Shown: piece by piece, positions 1-12,403 of the stretch
Layout of the letters: every line of letters starts with the position of its first letter
Position numbering within the stretch: the stretch's first letter is position 1
Source of the DNA: Impatiens glandulifera
Taxonomy: Eukaryota; Streptophyta; Magnoliopsida; Ericales; Balsaminaceae
Length of the DNA stretch: 64,000 nucleotides
Direction of reading: 5' to 3'
Assembly: GCF_907164915.1 (NCBI RefSeq)
Contig: NC_061869.1
Coordinates: 24,226,676 to 24,290,675 of the forward strand
Program-made: the position numbers and the translations under genes
The notes under the pieces: model-generated
What the model saw: only the letters and a program-made list of their open reading frames with translations
Databases searched by the model: none
What the model was told of the DNA's origin: nothing

Positions 1-61
1 TGTCAAACCAATAAATAATCGAATAACATAAATTAGACAATTATGGTATAGCAGTTCATAC

Positions 62-2498
62 CATAACGCTAGACCCCCTATCGATGTTCGTAATATTTCC
101 AAGCGTTAGCGTCCTTTCAATTGATTTCAACGTGTTGTGAAGCTTTGTCAAGTGCCCGTATTTCGGTTGGTTCAAATTGCCTAAAATTATTTTACAATAA
201 ATTAAATTTTACTAAAGAATGTATTATACAAAATGTTAAAGAAGAAATTATACCATATTCATCAAGGGGTGCATCATAGTCGTAGGACGTGGTAATATAA
301 GGTCCACCAGCCGATCTATCAAAGTTTGTTCCTCCATGATACTGTACCAAATTTTATATGTTATTATTATCGTAACGTAAAAGTACAAATCTGAATATCG
401 AGAATAATCAACCATATAATAGTTTTGGAATGTTCCTCCAAATTGGAAAAACTTAGCGACCGAGAAGGCCAAATCCTCTGCGGTTCTATGGGGATCCTTT
501 CCGCCCCAACTCTTAAACCATCCGGTCCAATTTTCCGTCCACATTTTGGGGCTGTTAGGGTTGTTTGGCGTGAATGAATCGCAATACCAACCATTGCATG
601 TATCGATCTGCATTAAAAACTCACGTACTATTATTTGTTTATTATCATATATTTGTTTATTTCATTTATGTATTATATGTACCATCGGTTGGGGAGCGTC
701 GGATTGTTGACACATGATCCATGGAACCCCGATGTTCAGTGAAACCGCCAACTTGGCGCACCAATCGATGTATGATTTGCCCGCCGCTCCATAACCGTTC
801 ATTATGTTTCCGTATTCGTTTTCAATCTGTGTTTGAATAATAACAATAATAATGTTGTTATTATTATTGTTATCGATATTTTTGTTATGTAACAAATTTA
901 AAAAGTTTGTAACCTGGGCGAGAATAATCGGTCCTCCTTGAGAAGCGAAAAGTTTTTCTTCCTTCATCTTGTCTACTATCAATGTGGTGAAATTTTGCAT
1001 TTCATTCTATTAAAATAATATAATTCAATAATTAATATAATTCAATAAAATAGAAATATAATTAATAAGCCTCAATATTTGTTTTGAAAACCTTTACAAT
1101 AACCCAATTTAAACTTTTTGCCTTCATGAATTGGATTATTTCAAAGGGTTACCAAATTTTAATTAGGAAAAATGAAAATTATAAAATTGTTTAAGAACTA
1201 ATTTATGAGTTTCTCTCGTTAACAATAAATTAATTATTAATTGATAAAATTTACTCACCATAAAGACTGTATTGGCAGTTCGTATCTCAATACCAGGCAA
1301 ATTGTGCAACCAAACAGGGAATCCCCTAAACGGATTTAATTACACAATTATTATATTATAATTTTTTTTATAGAGAATTAAACTAAATTAAAATAGAAAA
1401 AATACCCATAATTCCATTCCGCGCAAACATATGGTCCAATTCGAAGGACAGCGTAAAGTCCTTCGGATTGAACCGTCTTAATGAATTTGACAAGATCAAG
1501 GTTATCGGAAAAATCATATTGACGACGACGGGCTTCATGTGCGTTCCAAAAAACGTAAGTCTCAATTGCATCCAAACCTCCTTCTTTGGCCTTCTTAATT
1601 AAATCTGGCCACATCTGTCCATTTACATAAATCACCATTTTAGTATTAATTATATTTTTATCAAATTATTTAAAATAAGGATGATTACAGTTTTTTTTAA
1701 TAAATTTAGATCCAATTTTACTAACATATTTCAGATCAATTGAAATCCAAGCCGTTTTGGATAATATTTTAAATATATGATAATATACATTCAATCATTT
1801 GCATTTTGCAAACTATTTTTTATTTTAAAATTAATCAAATAAAAATAAATACAAAAACAATAACATAACAACATTTTTTTCAAATTGGTATATAACTAAA
1901 ATTTATTTTTAAATCATAACATTAATTTATATATTTTCATTGTGGGTCAGATTTGTTCGGATAATACACCTTATATATATTTAATTATAATAAATTAATT
2001 TTATTATATCCTACCAATTCTATATTTTTCTGTTTGAATTAATCAATATATTGTTGGACTCTCTCCTAATTCAAATCATTAAGTAACCAAATCTCATATT
2101 TTTTCATTATACAAAACCAATTTATTAAAAAAAATCAATCCGGTCTCTTTTTTATTTACAAAGAATAAATCACAATCCTATTATTAATCATTTTCTAATC
2201 CAAATTTTCAAACCACAATGAATAACCAAATATTCTTATTCTTTCATCAAAACAAGACCAATTTATAGTAAAAGATAAATACAAATCAATCATTAAGCCT
2301 TAGACACGATTAAAACAAAGTCGGTTTTACCTCGGGTGTGCTGCGTGGATAATGGATGGAACCGGATATGAGAATACGATGCTGGCCGTCGATGATAATT
2401 GCTCGTCCATCGTTAGAGACTTGAATGGCTGAGATTAATCTAGGGATGAAAACTAATAGAAGAAGAATTGAAGGCAATGATATTACACGAAAATCCAT
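62..2498 (-). CDS. Beta-galactosidase (GH35), secreted, 3'-truncated by the window edge
   Basis: Family 35 beta-galactosidase that removes terminal beta-galactosyl residues from cell-wall polysaccharides or glycoproteins in the apoplast. Eight coding exons join in frame (minus strand): 2498-2331, 1614-1406, 1325-1259, 1006-914, 826-683, 607-413, 341-254, 180-62, all with GT-AG introns, giving 361 codons; the family is usually about 700-850 residues, so the rest lies beyond position 1. The start is the ATG at 2496-2498, followed by a hydrophobic signal peptide ([17 protein letters not shown]..., cleavage probably near residue 24). Seen motifs: [13 protein letters not shown] (exon 1), GGPIILAQ then IENEYG (acid/base Glu about residue 183), [10 protein letters not shown] (nucleophile Glu about residue 252) and YHGGTNF. 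The sequence looks most like the BGAL7/BGAL15 subgroup, an inference from memory. No stops or frameshifts in the exons, so the gene appears functional as far as visible. Confidence 0.93.
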
Positions 2499-2547
2499 TT
2501 GTTAATTAGTGTATAGGATCATGAAGAGCAAAGGAATTATAAGGGAG

Positions 2548-2557
2548 TATTTATAGC
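2548..2557 (-). promoter_or_regulatory. TATA box of the beta-galactosidase gene
   Basis: On the minus strand this reads CTATAAATAC, a textbook plant TATA box, 50 bases before the ATG at 2498. That places transcription start near 2515-2525 and implies a very short 5' leader. No other ATG lies between. Confidence 0.6.
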
Positions 2558-2558
2558 A

Positions 2559-4130
2559 GATATTAATTTCTTAATTACGGATTAATTAAGATAATTCCTA
2601 TATTGGCGTTATCACTATTGACTAAGAGTTAAGACTGCAACATTCATTTTATATATATTCCTATAATTATTAAATAATTACCATTAATTGGATAAGATAA
2701 TTCTTATAACTCCTATATTTATATATAATTATTAAATCTATTTCATATATATAAAATATTAAAAAAATATATATATATATAAACAAAATTATTTGAGTAA
2801 TTTTTAATTACTCACTTATTTTTAATCCTCAAATTATTTTTTAAAATATATATATAAAAGATTTAATAATTATATAATATAAATATAAAAATTAATGATT
2901 AAAAATTTAATAATTAAGTAGGTAATCTGCAAACACACTTAACCAAACTTAACCAGATCGCGGAACTTGTCACCAAACCGGTTCAACCCAAAAATTTCGG
3001 GTTAATATCCATTTTTTATTCCGCTAGATTAGAAGTGGGAATTAAATATTTATATATATATATAAGAGTTGTAATAATTATATATATAAATATAAATATA
3101 ATAATGAAAATATATATAATAATTGCGTTTAAACAAAAACATTGATAAAGGGTTATTGATGACTTTATGTTTGAAAGACGATTTATTTAAAAAAATAATA
3201 ATAATTTGAAAGTAAAAAAAAAGTAAATAATCAGAATAATTGAAGTACCACCTAACTTAATTTAATTTGCATAATTACATATCATAAATTTTGATTTTAA
3301 TTTATATTTCATAACTGGATAAAGAATAAATTATTTTTAAAACAAATGATAATGATGACAAGGCTTATCTCAAATTTATTACGTACTTTAATTGGCATTC
3401 AAAGTCAACATACATTTATTTGGGTAAAAGTAATTAGTGTTGACCTAAACTCCTAGTATTTAAGAGTAAATAATAAGTATATAATAGTAATTGTTGAAGT
3501 TACCATTTCCGTATGTGATTACAATAAAGAATTTACAGTAAAATGTAGAAATTTGTACTTAATTATTTGAGTTAAATTATAATTCAATAATATTGTGGTT
3601 TCACATTTAATATTGTCAATTTATTTTGAGAAGTAAATATATTTTAAATTTCTTTCTCTAAAAATAAGATTGGAAAATGTTACTATCATTTCTTCACTAT
3701 CATATTAGGAACATTTAGATTATAAAGTATATCTACTTAAATTACTTTAACTAAAATAATTTACAGTATAAATAGTTACAAAATTAATTTAAAATATATA
3801 TAAAAAAAATACAAATATAACATTATAAATATGATTCAAATTAAATTTTATTGTATTTTGTTTGCTACATTAAAGTTTGACTAATTTATTAAATTTAAAA
3901 ATAAATAAATAAATAATAATTATCTTTTATACCATAAATTTGCCATAGTTCCAAATTTTCTTGTAACAACAAAACTAGAATTTTTTTTCTTCTTATATAT
4001 ATATATTTTTTTTTTCTTGAACTTTTTTTTCTTTTCTATTTTTATGGTTGCTTTTTTAGTCTAGTAGTTTAATCTTTGTGACTTAATGTATAATTACTCT
4101 ATAAATACCATATAATATCGGATTTTAACC
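2559..4130. other. AT-rich intergenic DNA upstream of the beta-galactosidase
   Basis: No coding sequence is visible. It is mostly poly-A/T and short (TA)n runs. A 60-base patch around 2930-3040 is less AT-rich (aaacacacttaaccaaactt) but has no recognisable match. It presumably holds the distal promoter. Confidence 0.5.
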
Positions 4131-4285
4131 ATAAAAGTGAAATTACTATAATCGACGACACTCTCGAGGGAGGACGTAAAGAGTTTGGCGAGCCTCATTA
4201 TATCTTGGGTTCTTTATTTAGTTTTGTCTATTGTTATTAGTTTACGCAGTTAATAAAATCAACAATTGGTGTCAGAATATCGTTG
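4130..4285 (+). mobile_element. Possible LTR 3' end with degenerate primer-binding site
   Basis: The sequence ends ...aataaaatcaacaattggtgtcagaatat. ACA followed by TTGGTGTCAGAA resembles the junction of a plant LTR with a tRNA-Met primer site (usual form TTGGTATCAGAGC). No matching second LTR or coding domain was seen nearby, so this would be a fragment or solo LTR. Confidence 0.3.
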
Positions 4286-4899
4286 AGATTTAACCTAAAC
4301 TAATTAAAGAGGAATATGTTGTGGAGAAGAAAAGACGAATTTGCTTGACTAGTCGAAACTTCCAAACGAATATAAATTTTAGTAGCGGTAACAAGAAGTA
4401 GGCTTCTTCTTTATTAGTCGGTGAAAAGCAGAAAACTGGGTTACCAGTTTTTCTTTCTTTCCAAAAATAGATCGACAAAATCTGAAGCAGAGTTGAAAAT
4501 TTTCAGATTTAGTTCTTCATTTTGGTATAAGAACAGAAATTTGAAGGCATATTTTTATTAACTTTGCTTTGATTGGCTTGTTAATTATATAAAAAGGGGA
4601 TAGAAATAAATCAAAAGCTTAGGGCTTCCTTGATTTAGGTCCTATTTGTTTATTAAAATAAGCAAAAGGCTTATTTGATTCTAGATTCCAACAAGTTCTT
4701 GAGACTGTATTTGGCATTTTTAGATATTTTTTTTGGAAAATGACTTATCATCATTTAATTAAAAACCCAAAAGGTTTACATGAGTTTTGAATTAGAACAA
4801 AAAACCATTTGCTCTAATTTTAATGAATCAACAAGATAACATGAAATGAACTTAAAGCAATAAAAAAAAGCTTACAAATAACCAAACAAGCAAATAAAT

Positions 4900-5625
4900 C
4901 AAATAATTATCGTGCTTTTATTCTTGAAAGTTTAGTGACTTCATCGAAATTGATACGCCAATTTTGACAAATTGCTCAATTATCCGGAGTTGTGGGAATT
5001 CTCCTCCACATATGAATAAAAACATGCCCATCAATGACAATTTCCCTCTAATTTTTCTCAACATTCCTTCTTTCCTTTGAAAAATCCTTGCATTTATTTT
5101 TGTCCATATTTAATACACCATAACACCAAAGTAACACTTGATGATGTTAACAAAGAACAAATCTCTTTTGGCATTTCCAAGCACCAATTCTTTGATATGA
5201 ATCCAATCATTGAGAAAATTATTCAATCTCATGAAAGTGATAAATTTTCTCCAAATGATACTTGTATAAGGCCAGCGTCTTTTCACCAATCATCAAAGAA
5301 CACAACTAGAACTCAGAATAGACATATAATTGTTAACTCGATCTCTTATCATAAGTCTTTCTCGAAAAGCAAACCAAAGAACAACTTGATGTTGAGGCAT
5401 GATCATTCTTATCCCTTAACACATAAACTTTGCCAAGCAAGCTCGAATTAAACTTACCATTAATCTCAACTTTCAATGAATGTGAGTCACCATGCTTATG
5501 GAAATTTATTCGATTAACCTCCTCAGGAAACTTTTAACACCTTCTGAAATTTGACTTAGAAGTGTATTCCACTTTCCATCCTTGATATCCCGTACCTTAG
5601 AAAATTTGGTAATCTTTTATTATAC
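4900..5625 (-). pseudogene. Unidentified coding-like relic, frameshifted
   Basis: Read on the minus strand, 5610 down to about 5330 has protein-like runs in two frames: first KVRDIKDGKWNTLLSQISEG, then after a shift VYVLRDKNDHASTSS. Further down are shorter runs (WRRIPTTPDN near 5000-4970). The content looks like an old transposon or gene protein broken by frameshifts and stops, but I do not recognise the family. The plus-strand 124-codon ORF (5077-5451) over the same bases has no recognisable motif and is probably a shadow. Confidence 0.25.
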
Positions 5626-5629
5626 TATA

Positions 5630-8019
5630 AACACCCCATTTTTACAGTCCAAAATTAAATAAAATTTTCCGTTCTAGTATGATGATCATACTTGATTATT
5701 GGACTAGGAGAAAAAAAATTAAAAACACTTTTCAGAAATGGGTTAAATTGACCTTTGAAGAGCGGTTCAATTGCAAAATTTCAAAATTACTTAGAATTTT
5801 ATTGACCCAATACTTTCAGAATAATTGGTTTGAAGAATCATGAATTTTGAGTATAATATTGTTATTGAACAAAATGTACAAAACACTTACTTTTAGGCTT
5901 GTTCTTGTACCCAAACATTGTTTTTATAAAATATCAGAATTCGGGATACCTAATACGTTCAGATTAATCGGTTCGAAAAATTATGAATTTTGAGTATAAT
6001 GTTGATATTTGCTAAGATTTCTCAGCTGAAGAAAAAACAAGTATTTACAACTTTAAAAATTCACCCAAATAGCTACACCCGATAGTTTTGGATGATCTTA
6101 GATGTTTTTTAAAGCTTGGAGAGACCTATAAAAGGCCTGTTTGAATACTGATTCAAATCGAAGATATTAACCCCAAGAAATCGGCGGTACAAGATATTGC
6201 AACTATAATAAGATCGAACTGAACACACCTACGGTTAATAATTCGTAACTTGAGACACAATGCTTCATAAATTGATTGCTACTTATGGTTAGAAATCTAA
6301 GACATATCCCGATCGAATGACACTGGTCCTGAGTATCCATTTGACGCTAAAGGTGGTCTATGCAACCTGACAATACAATGCAAGTACACCAACTTCAATC
6401 TTGGAGCGAACTGAAGCTAAGTGTGACTTTATAAATTCATATCTTTTGATTCACTCAACCATTTAGTACAAATGATCTACCATTGGAAATATATTTGAGT
6501 TTAATTTCTATTGACAATAAGTAACACTCATGGTTCGACCTACAACCCATATTAGGTCACCCGTAAGCCAAACTGTCCATATCGAGACCAATTGTGTTCC
6601 ATTGAGAACTGCATGGAACTATAGTCTGTCTTAGACTTCATGGAAAAGACAAAACAATTACCTAACCTCAATACCTTTTCAATGCACCTTGTCTTAGCCT
6701 CAACGGTAATTTCAGTCAAAAGTTATAGTCATTTGAAGCCTCGATTGAAATAGGACGACTGAAACCAAGAACAATAGAAAGATAAACTTTAAAAACATGT
6801 AGCTTGGCCTACACTTGACCATTAGGCTTGTTTCAAAGATCAAAGTGTAGCATGACCGGTTACCTACAAGAAGGAACTTAGTCAAGACTCGTTTGAGTGA
6901 AGAAATGAGTCAGTTCAACTCAATTACTAAGTTACCAGTTTCTAAAATAAAATATTCCAAAGTTACCCTTTCAGAATTTTAAACTCGAGTGCAACGTGCT
7001 TCCAAAAATATGTTCGACATGCACATGAAATTTCAAAAAATTTCAAACATGTTTGGAAAAATTCTTGATTCTGGCTGTTATAAATGAGGCTCTAATTACT
7101 TCTAATCCAAATCTCCTTACACTCGTGTAATATTTCCTCATAAGGATTCATAGTTTGTTCTACACTCATGAACTCCTTTTCTTCAAGGATTCACAGCTCG
7201 AACCTGACAAGAAAACACACAAGCAACATGCAAACCAATAAATTCACATTGTTATTCACGTGTGACCAATATGCATTCAAGATTTCATTATATCTTCTTT
7301 TTTTTAAGATAAACCTAACGAGAGTTTAGAGTCACCATTGAACTAAAAATAAGGTTATCCTTTTAAACAGACTTAAGAAATGATAATGATAATCATGAGA
7401 AATTTAGTGTCTTAATATCAATATTTGTCTAAATCTATTTGAAGTTTAGAGTCTTATGGACAGGTGCATAAGTCATAACACTACGATCATTTCTTAATGC
7501 GTAACCAAACATCGAACCCTTAAGTTGCGAATGTTCTGATTTTCTTTCCTTTAGTTTGTTTGTGAAGTACGCTAAAGTGGAGACTCTTAAAGTCAATTAG
7601 AAAACTACGTTTCTACACGTACTAATATAAAACCTATACGATTCAACCAAAAATTCTATGGTACAGAACTCCACTTTTGTTCTTCATCTTAAAAGATATG
7701 ACAACATCCAATACGAATAGTCTTCCTATCTATTTTTTATGAGTTTTGAAAGGAATATAATCCAATGAGTTCTATAACATAACTTCCATAGAGCACACGA
7801 TCAAGTCCTTCGAAGCGTCCCTCTATGAGTAAAGCACACGATCAGATAAGTAAGACACACGACCAACCAATTTCGGATAACACAAATCTCCCTTTAAGAG
7901 GGGGCATTCATATGTATAAGAAAATTACTCATTAGGAAAAGATCCTTTCACGCCAAAAGAGAAAAAAAAATCCATTCCTGAAAAATGGGAGGAGCGACGA
8001 AAAAAAGTTTACAAAAAAT
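5630..8019 (+). mobile_element. Putative 5' LTR of a Tat/Ogre-like Ty3/gypsy element (decayed)
   Basis: The left edge (aaacaccccatttttacag, about 5628) resembles the start of large plant Tat-lineage LTRs. Inside is a 144-bp-spaced imperfect duplication (5817 and 5961, sharing gaattttgagtataat) and a TATA-like TTATAAATGAG at 7078-7088. The right end abuts a primer-binding-like site at 8020. Tat/Ogre LTRs are known to be several kb long. No protein coding was found in it. The assignment rests on layout, and the matching 3' LTR was not found in the window. Confidence 0.35.
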
Positions 8020-8037
8020 TGACAACTCTGTTGGGGA
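8020..8037 (+). other. Primer-binding-like site (Tat/Ogre type)
   Basis: The bases tgacaactctgttgggga closely resemble the TGGCGACTCTGCTGGGGA-type primer site that I recall from plant Tat/Ogre retrotransposons (tRNA-Arg primed). The following bases (ataactagatgcttatct) also fit. This supports an LTR ending just before 8020. Confidence 0.45.
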
Positions 8038-9239
8038 ATAACTAGATGCTTATCTAAAAATACGTAGTTGGTCAAACTATCCTAATAATGAAGGAATTTA
8101 TACTTCTCATTTCACAAGAACCTTTTCTTGAAGGCACAAAACCCGTCAATACAATATGAATATCGCATTTGCATTTGCTTGCCTGCCTATTTGCATGTGG
8201 ATTAATCCTCATAAGGCTCAACGCCTCTTAATCGGTGAGGTGTGTTAACATATGTATTTTGGTAAACATTGTTTGCATATGAACAAGCTCAAATACCTTT
8301 TGAATTTCGAAGTTGTATAGTCAAAGTATCTAAAGGATACTAACTACACTAGTAGGCATTTGTGCTCATGATGTATCTTTAAAACACTAAGATACATCTA
8401 TCTCTTTCATCTCATTTCTTATTAATTACGACAACAGTTGGTTGTAATCCAATCAATGTGTCATCTTTGCTACATATTTGCATGCTAGAAGAAATAAACG
8501 CTCATAAGATTAAAACTCGAGATTATTTTCTAAAAATAAAAGTTAATTAGAACTTTTGTTTTGTTAGAAAAATGATAGTTTGTTAGGTTAACGTTTGGAG
8601 CAATACCTCAATGTATTTAGCGAGAATCTTAGTGCATTCACACCTTTCGATGATGATGAAATTATACCACTTACCCGCCCGAGGATCAATAAAGCATTGA
8701 TAACTCACATACAAAGTTGATGGAGTACAAATACATGTACTTTCATCATCGGGGATAAGTGTATTTGCCCCCACAATCGAGGATTTCCAAGCAATTATTA
8801 GGTCCAATATTGACGAGATCATGCATCTAATTCCTTTTCATTCTCAAGAGCCATAGGAGATACTCTAGATCTTCTTTAGGTGCAGTACATATTACATCCT
8901 ATATATCATTAGAGGATTCCTCTACATGCATAAACTTGACAATGTCACTCGACATTTTAAAGGATCGAGCAGAAGTACCATACATCGCAGACGCATCATG
9001 ATGGTGCTTTTGGCTAATTATATTCTACGTCCCGTTGAAGACAAACATCCTTCTCTCAGCCTAATCGAGGTAGTTCATGCCATGATGACATGCTCTTAGG
9101 GAATAACTGACCTTATGCTCTTCGAAACTCTCATTGGTCTTCACAACATTTTTCTTGGCCCAACGTCCTATTCTCAAAGAGGATCACTCTTGGTCTTATA
9201 TCTCTGGTTGTTGGACATGCTACATTTTCTACCTCGGTG

Positions 9240-11200
9240 TTCACTCCCTTGTTCTTCCTTTACATATCTTTAGGTGCAAAGGATAACTAATGTCAACCCT
9301 GGTCCGGCTATCCCGGATGATCATCCCATTCATTTCATCATTCCATGGTATGATTTTGATAACATGAAATACAAAATGGATGATTGTCCATTCATCATAT
9401 TGTTCATATTAGAAGAGGATACCTCTTATGGTACCACTGTTCTATTACGACAATTCGTCATGCAAAAAGCCATTCCATGGGTAGACGTTGTTCCTCAGTA
9501 CACGAGTCCTAATTCCCAATGCCTTTACTTCAACTACCTATACATGTGGGAGGATGCCCGGTCAATTCAACTTCATGCACGCTAGATCAATGATGTTGTT
9601 GAATCCAATGCTCTCTATCACTCATTTGTTATTGAAGGGATTGTTGACCTTGAATCGGAGGATGAAAAAGAAGCAATCGAAGAAGCTAATGACGATATTA
9701 TATAAACTATGTTTGCTAATGTTAATATGATTTATAAATTGAGTGTCTATTTCATATCCTAAGACATTGTTTGCATGTTGGCAATGTAGCTTATCATTTA
9801 GCTTGTATCATTTCATATTGTATGCTGTATTTCTTGCATGTATGACACTAGAAGAAATAGACGTTCATAAAAAAATATTTTTTAAGAAAAAACTATACTT
9901 TTGGCACTGATTAAACCCTATTTTCTATAAGTCATAGATTTACTCCTTCTAGACATGATTTTTATGTATTTACAGAGATTTCTTGAGGACTCTCCCTCTT
10001 ATAATCGTTATAGGTTAGGTGGTATCCTATCCATGGCCCATCTAAGGATTGATACTAGGATGATGGAACATATGCAGTAGCGATAGGATGGATATACTCA
10101 GACGTACACCATCGGTCCATATCGTAACGCTCCTACTATCAAGGAGTTTCGTGCTATTTTGCGCTCTCCCACTCGAGTTCTCCTATATCTCCCTTTTTTA
10201 GAGGATGCGTGACCCTTTAGAGATTTGTTACAAACTTTCTTCATTGTAGACGATCATACTTCCCGCTTTCTAGCTCGAAACAGAGGTATCAACATATCTA
10301 CGTGGCATAAACTTATGGAGTGATATACTGATCATGAGGACCAAGAGATAACTTATCACAAAATCTTGGTCATCCTCATAGCTCACATCCTATTATGTCC
10401 AAGTGAGACGTGTCAACCTTCCTCATGTATCTTGGAAGTTGTTGTGGCTATAGAAAATTCCCAGTTGGATCTATTGAGGCTCATTTTGGAAGAGACTATT
10501 CTTGGAGTTTGTCAGACCCTTCCCGAGCAAACCCATATGTCTAGGAGAGGATTTACTCTTATCCTCTACCCTTAGATGATGGAAAAGCTTAAGTTTCTTC
10601 CTCCCCTTGCTGATAGTGTCTATTATGATCATGTTCAAAGGCTCGAATAGAGAGTTGATATAACTTAACACACTAATCCTATCGCCGATAATCATGACAG
10701 TCAGTTTGTGGTTCTCTCTTACCACATCCCGATCTCGACATTTTGCAAGAAAAACTGACCTTTCATTGTGTTGTTTGGTCTAGAGGAGATTACCACCTAT
10801 TGAATTATTTACCTACACATGCAATTTGGAAAATGGTATGGACCTCTTGTTGTAGAACCTTGTCCTACAACTGATGGACCCATTACGATTGAGATATATG
10901 ATACCTATGCAAATTTGTGGTAGTCTACTTGGACATTGCAGGTTGTTGTTTATTGGTACAATTCCATTATCAAATATAGGAATTTTCATTGGATGACTAG
11001 TGTGGAGATGAGTATCTCATTGATAATGGAAGACTCCTCAAAATATGATAATTCTAGGCATGTCATTTATTCCCCCATTCATGAGCAAGTACCTCCACCC
11101 GATCATATTGAAGTGACTCCTGATATACTCGACCTCGACATGGGAATTAAATTAGGATCGGATGACGGCTCTTTTCACTTAGATTCTAATCCAGGTTAAC
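9240..11200 (+). pseudogene. Decayed ORF1-like gene of a Tat/Ogre-type element
   Basis: Several protein-like stretches follow one another on the plus strand, broken by stops. They include 9274-9585 (PWVDVVPQYTSPNSQCLYFN), its continuation in another frame to about 9705 (YHSFVIEGIVDLESEDEKEA), 10100-10580 (NAPTIKEFRAILRSPTRVLL, then HKILVILIAHILLCPSETCQ) and 10936-11199 (PDHIEVTPDILDLDMGIKLG). The middle part recalls the DUF7745/plant-mobile-domain-like ORF1 carried by some Tat elements, with its I/V/L-rich helix before a WMMEK-like block. That is recognition by eye only. It lies 1.2 kb after the primer-like site, where such an ORF belongs. Confidence 0.35.
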
Positions 11201-11469
11201 TAGAAGACGATGATCCCATAAACATAAATGCATCTCACCACGATCATCTATTCAAGAGGATAGACATAATTGCTTATAAGTAGTATGGATCTCTTGATGA
11301 CGTAACCTTGCTCATAGAAGAAGAGGCAAGAAACAATCCAGACGATTCCCACATCGATACGGACCTGGAGGAAGATCCAAACTTTGAGCCAGATCTTTGT
11401 ATTTCACTTACGCTAAGCTAAGAGTTAATTCATTGTAATATATGAGAGTACATTCAACATTGTAAGTTG

Positions 11470-11862
11470 AACAGAACATTGTCTATTCAATAGAGTGATA
11501 GCTAGGAGTTCAGAACAGGTAGTTGTTAAGTCCTGAGTTTTGATTGGGTTTGTGTAGACACTATACAAACCAAAGCCTTCTAGTGGAATCATTTTGGAAA
11601 CAGAAGAAGGGGTGACGTAGGTGTTTTATCTCCGAACATTCATAAAACTCTGGTGTTATTTCCTTATTACATGTAACAGTCTTGCATTTGCAACTTCAAA
11701 TCTAGCAAGCATTCCTGCACCTGAATCCGTTCAAGAGCTTGTAACGATTTGTCGAAGAATAGAAACAGATTTTAATCTCTAACAGGGTTAAAATCGCATT
11801 GAAAGTGAAAATTTGCTCAATAGTATTCAATCCCCCTTCTATTGTTGAAGTCGATCCTAACA
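11470..11862 (+). mobile_element. 3' part of a Ty1/copia LTR
   Basis: A leader-like, moderately GC sequence ends in ...cccccttctattgttgaag then cgatcctaaca, followed at once by a tRNA-Met primer site. This is the usual U5 end of a plant copia LTR. The left end of the LTR could not be fixed. It interrupts the Tat-like region, so it is probably a nested insertion. Confidence 0.55.
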
Positions 11863-12018
11863 AGTGATATCAGAGCGGGCTTTCTATTCTCAAGCAAAGA
11901 ATATATCTAAATCATGTCTCTCCTAAACAAAATCCCAATGTTCATCAAGGAAGACTATGATGATTGGAAGATCAGGATGCAAGCTCATTTGGCCGCTCAA
12001 GTTGATTAAATGTGGTAT
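11863..12018 (+). pseudogene. Copia primer-binding site and truncated gag start
   Basis: TGATATCAGAGC at 11865-11876 is the tRNA-iMet primer site. An ATG at 11914 opens 31 codons reading MSLLNKIPMFIKEDYDDWKI then RMQAHLAAQVD, a clear start of a copia gag (the conserved Y-D-D-W-K-x-R-M-Q-A-H-L motif), before a TAA at 12007. MWYV, also typical of gag, follows the stop. Similarity ends near 12018, where a different repeat begins, so the element is cut off there. Confidence 0.7.
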
Positions 12019-12386
12019 GTAGAATAATATTCTCTTATATGGCCAAAATTTTAAAGTAGAAATTGTAATATAACAAGCATGTAAGACATAACGCATGAGC
12101 TCTTTCTCACGTGTAACTAAACACCGAACCAATACTAGAATCTCTAAAATGCGTTTGAACACATAAAAATATTTTTCTTTCCTAATTTCTTGATTTCTTG
12201 AGTAGTAAATTAGGTGGTGATTCTAAAAAAGTCAAATCTAGTCTAAATTTATATTTTTAAATGCATTCTAATCAAACCTACCATATTGGTTCTTTGTCTC
12301 ACTCAAGACTCGAAAGGAAGGTGAGTTAAGAGGCGCGACTATCGAGTAACGAAAACCCCTTATTGGAAAGGGTCAATTTACTTTTA
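12018..12386 (+). repeat. LTR-like repeat, copy 1 (second copy at 31,940)
   Basis: Starting at tagaataatattct, about 350 bases match 31,940-32,285 closely with small gaps, sharing ctttctcacgtgtaact and aacaccgaaccaat. At 12387-12403 the copy is followed by tgaagactctactggga, which resembles the Tat/Ogre primer site at 8020. I read it as the right part of a Tat-lineage LTR. Confidence 0.5.
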
Positions 12387-12403
12387 TGAAGACTCTACTG
12401 GGA

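Noticed and set aside
5077..5451. 124-codon plus-strand ORF
   Set aside because: No recognisable motif; the minus strand of the same bases looks more protein-like.
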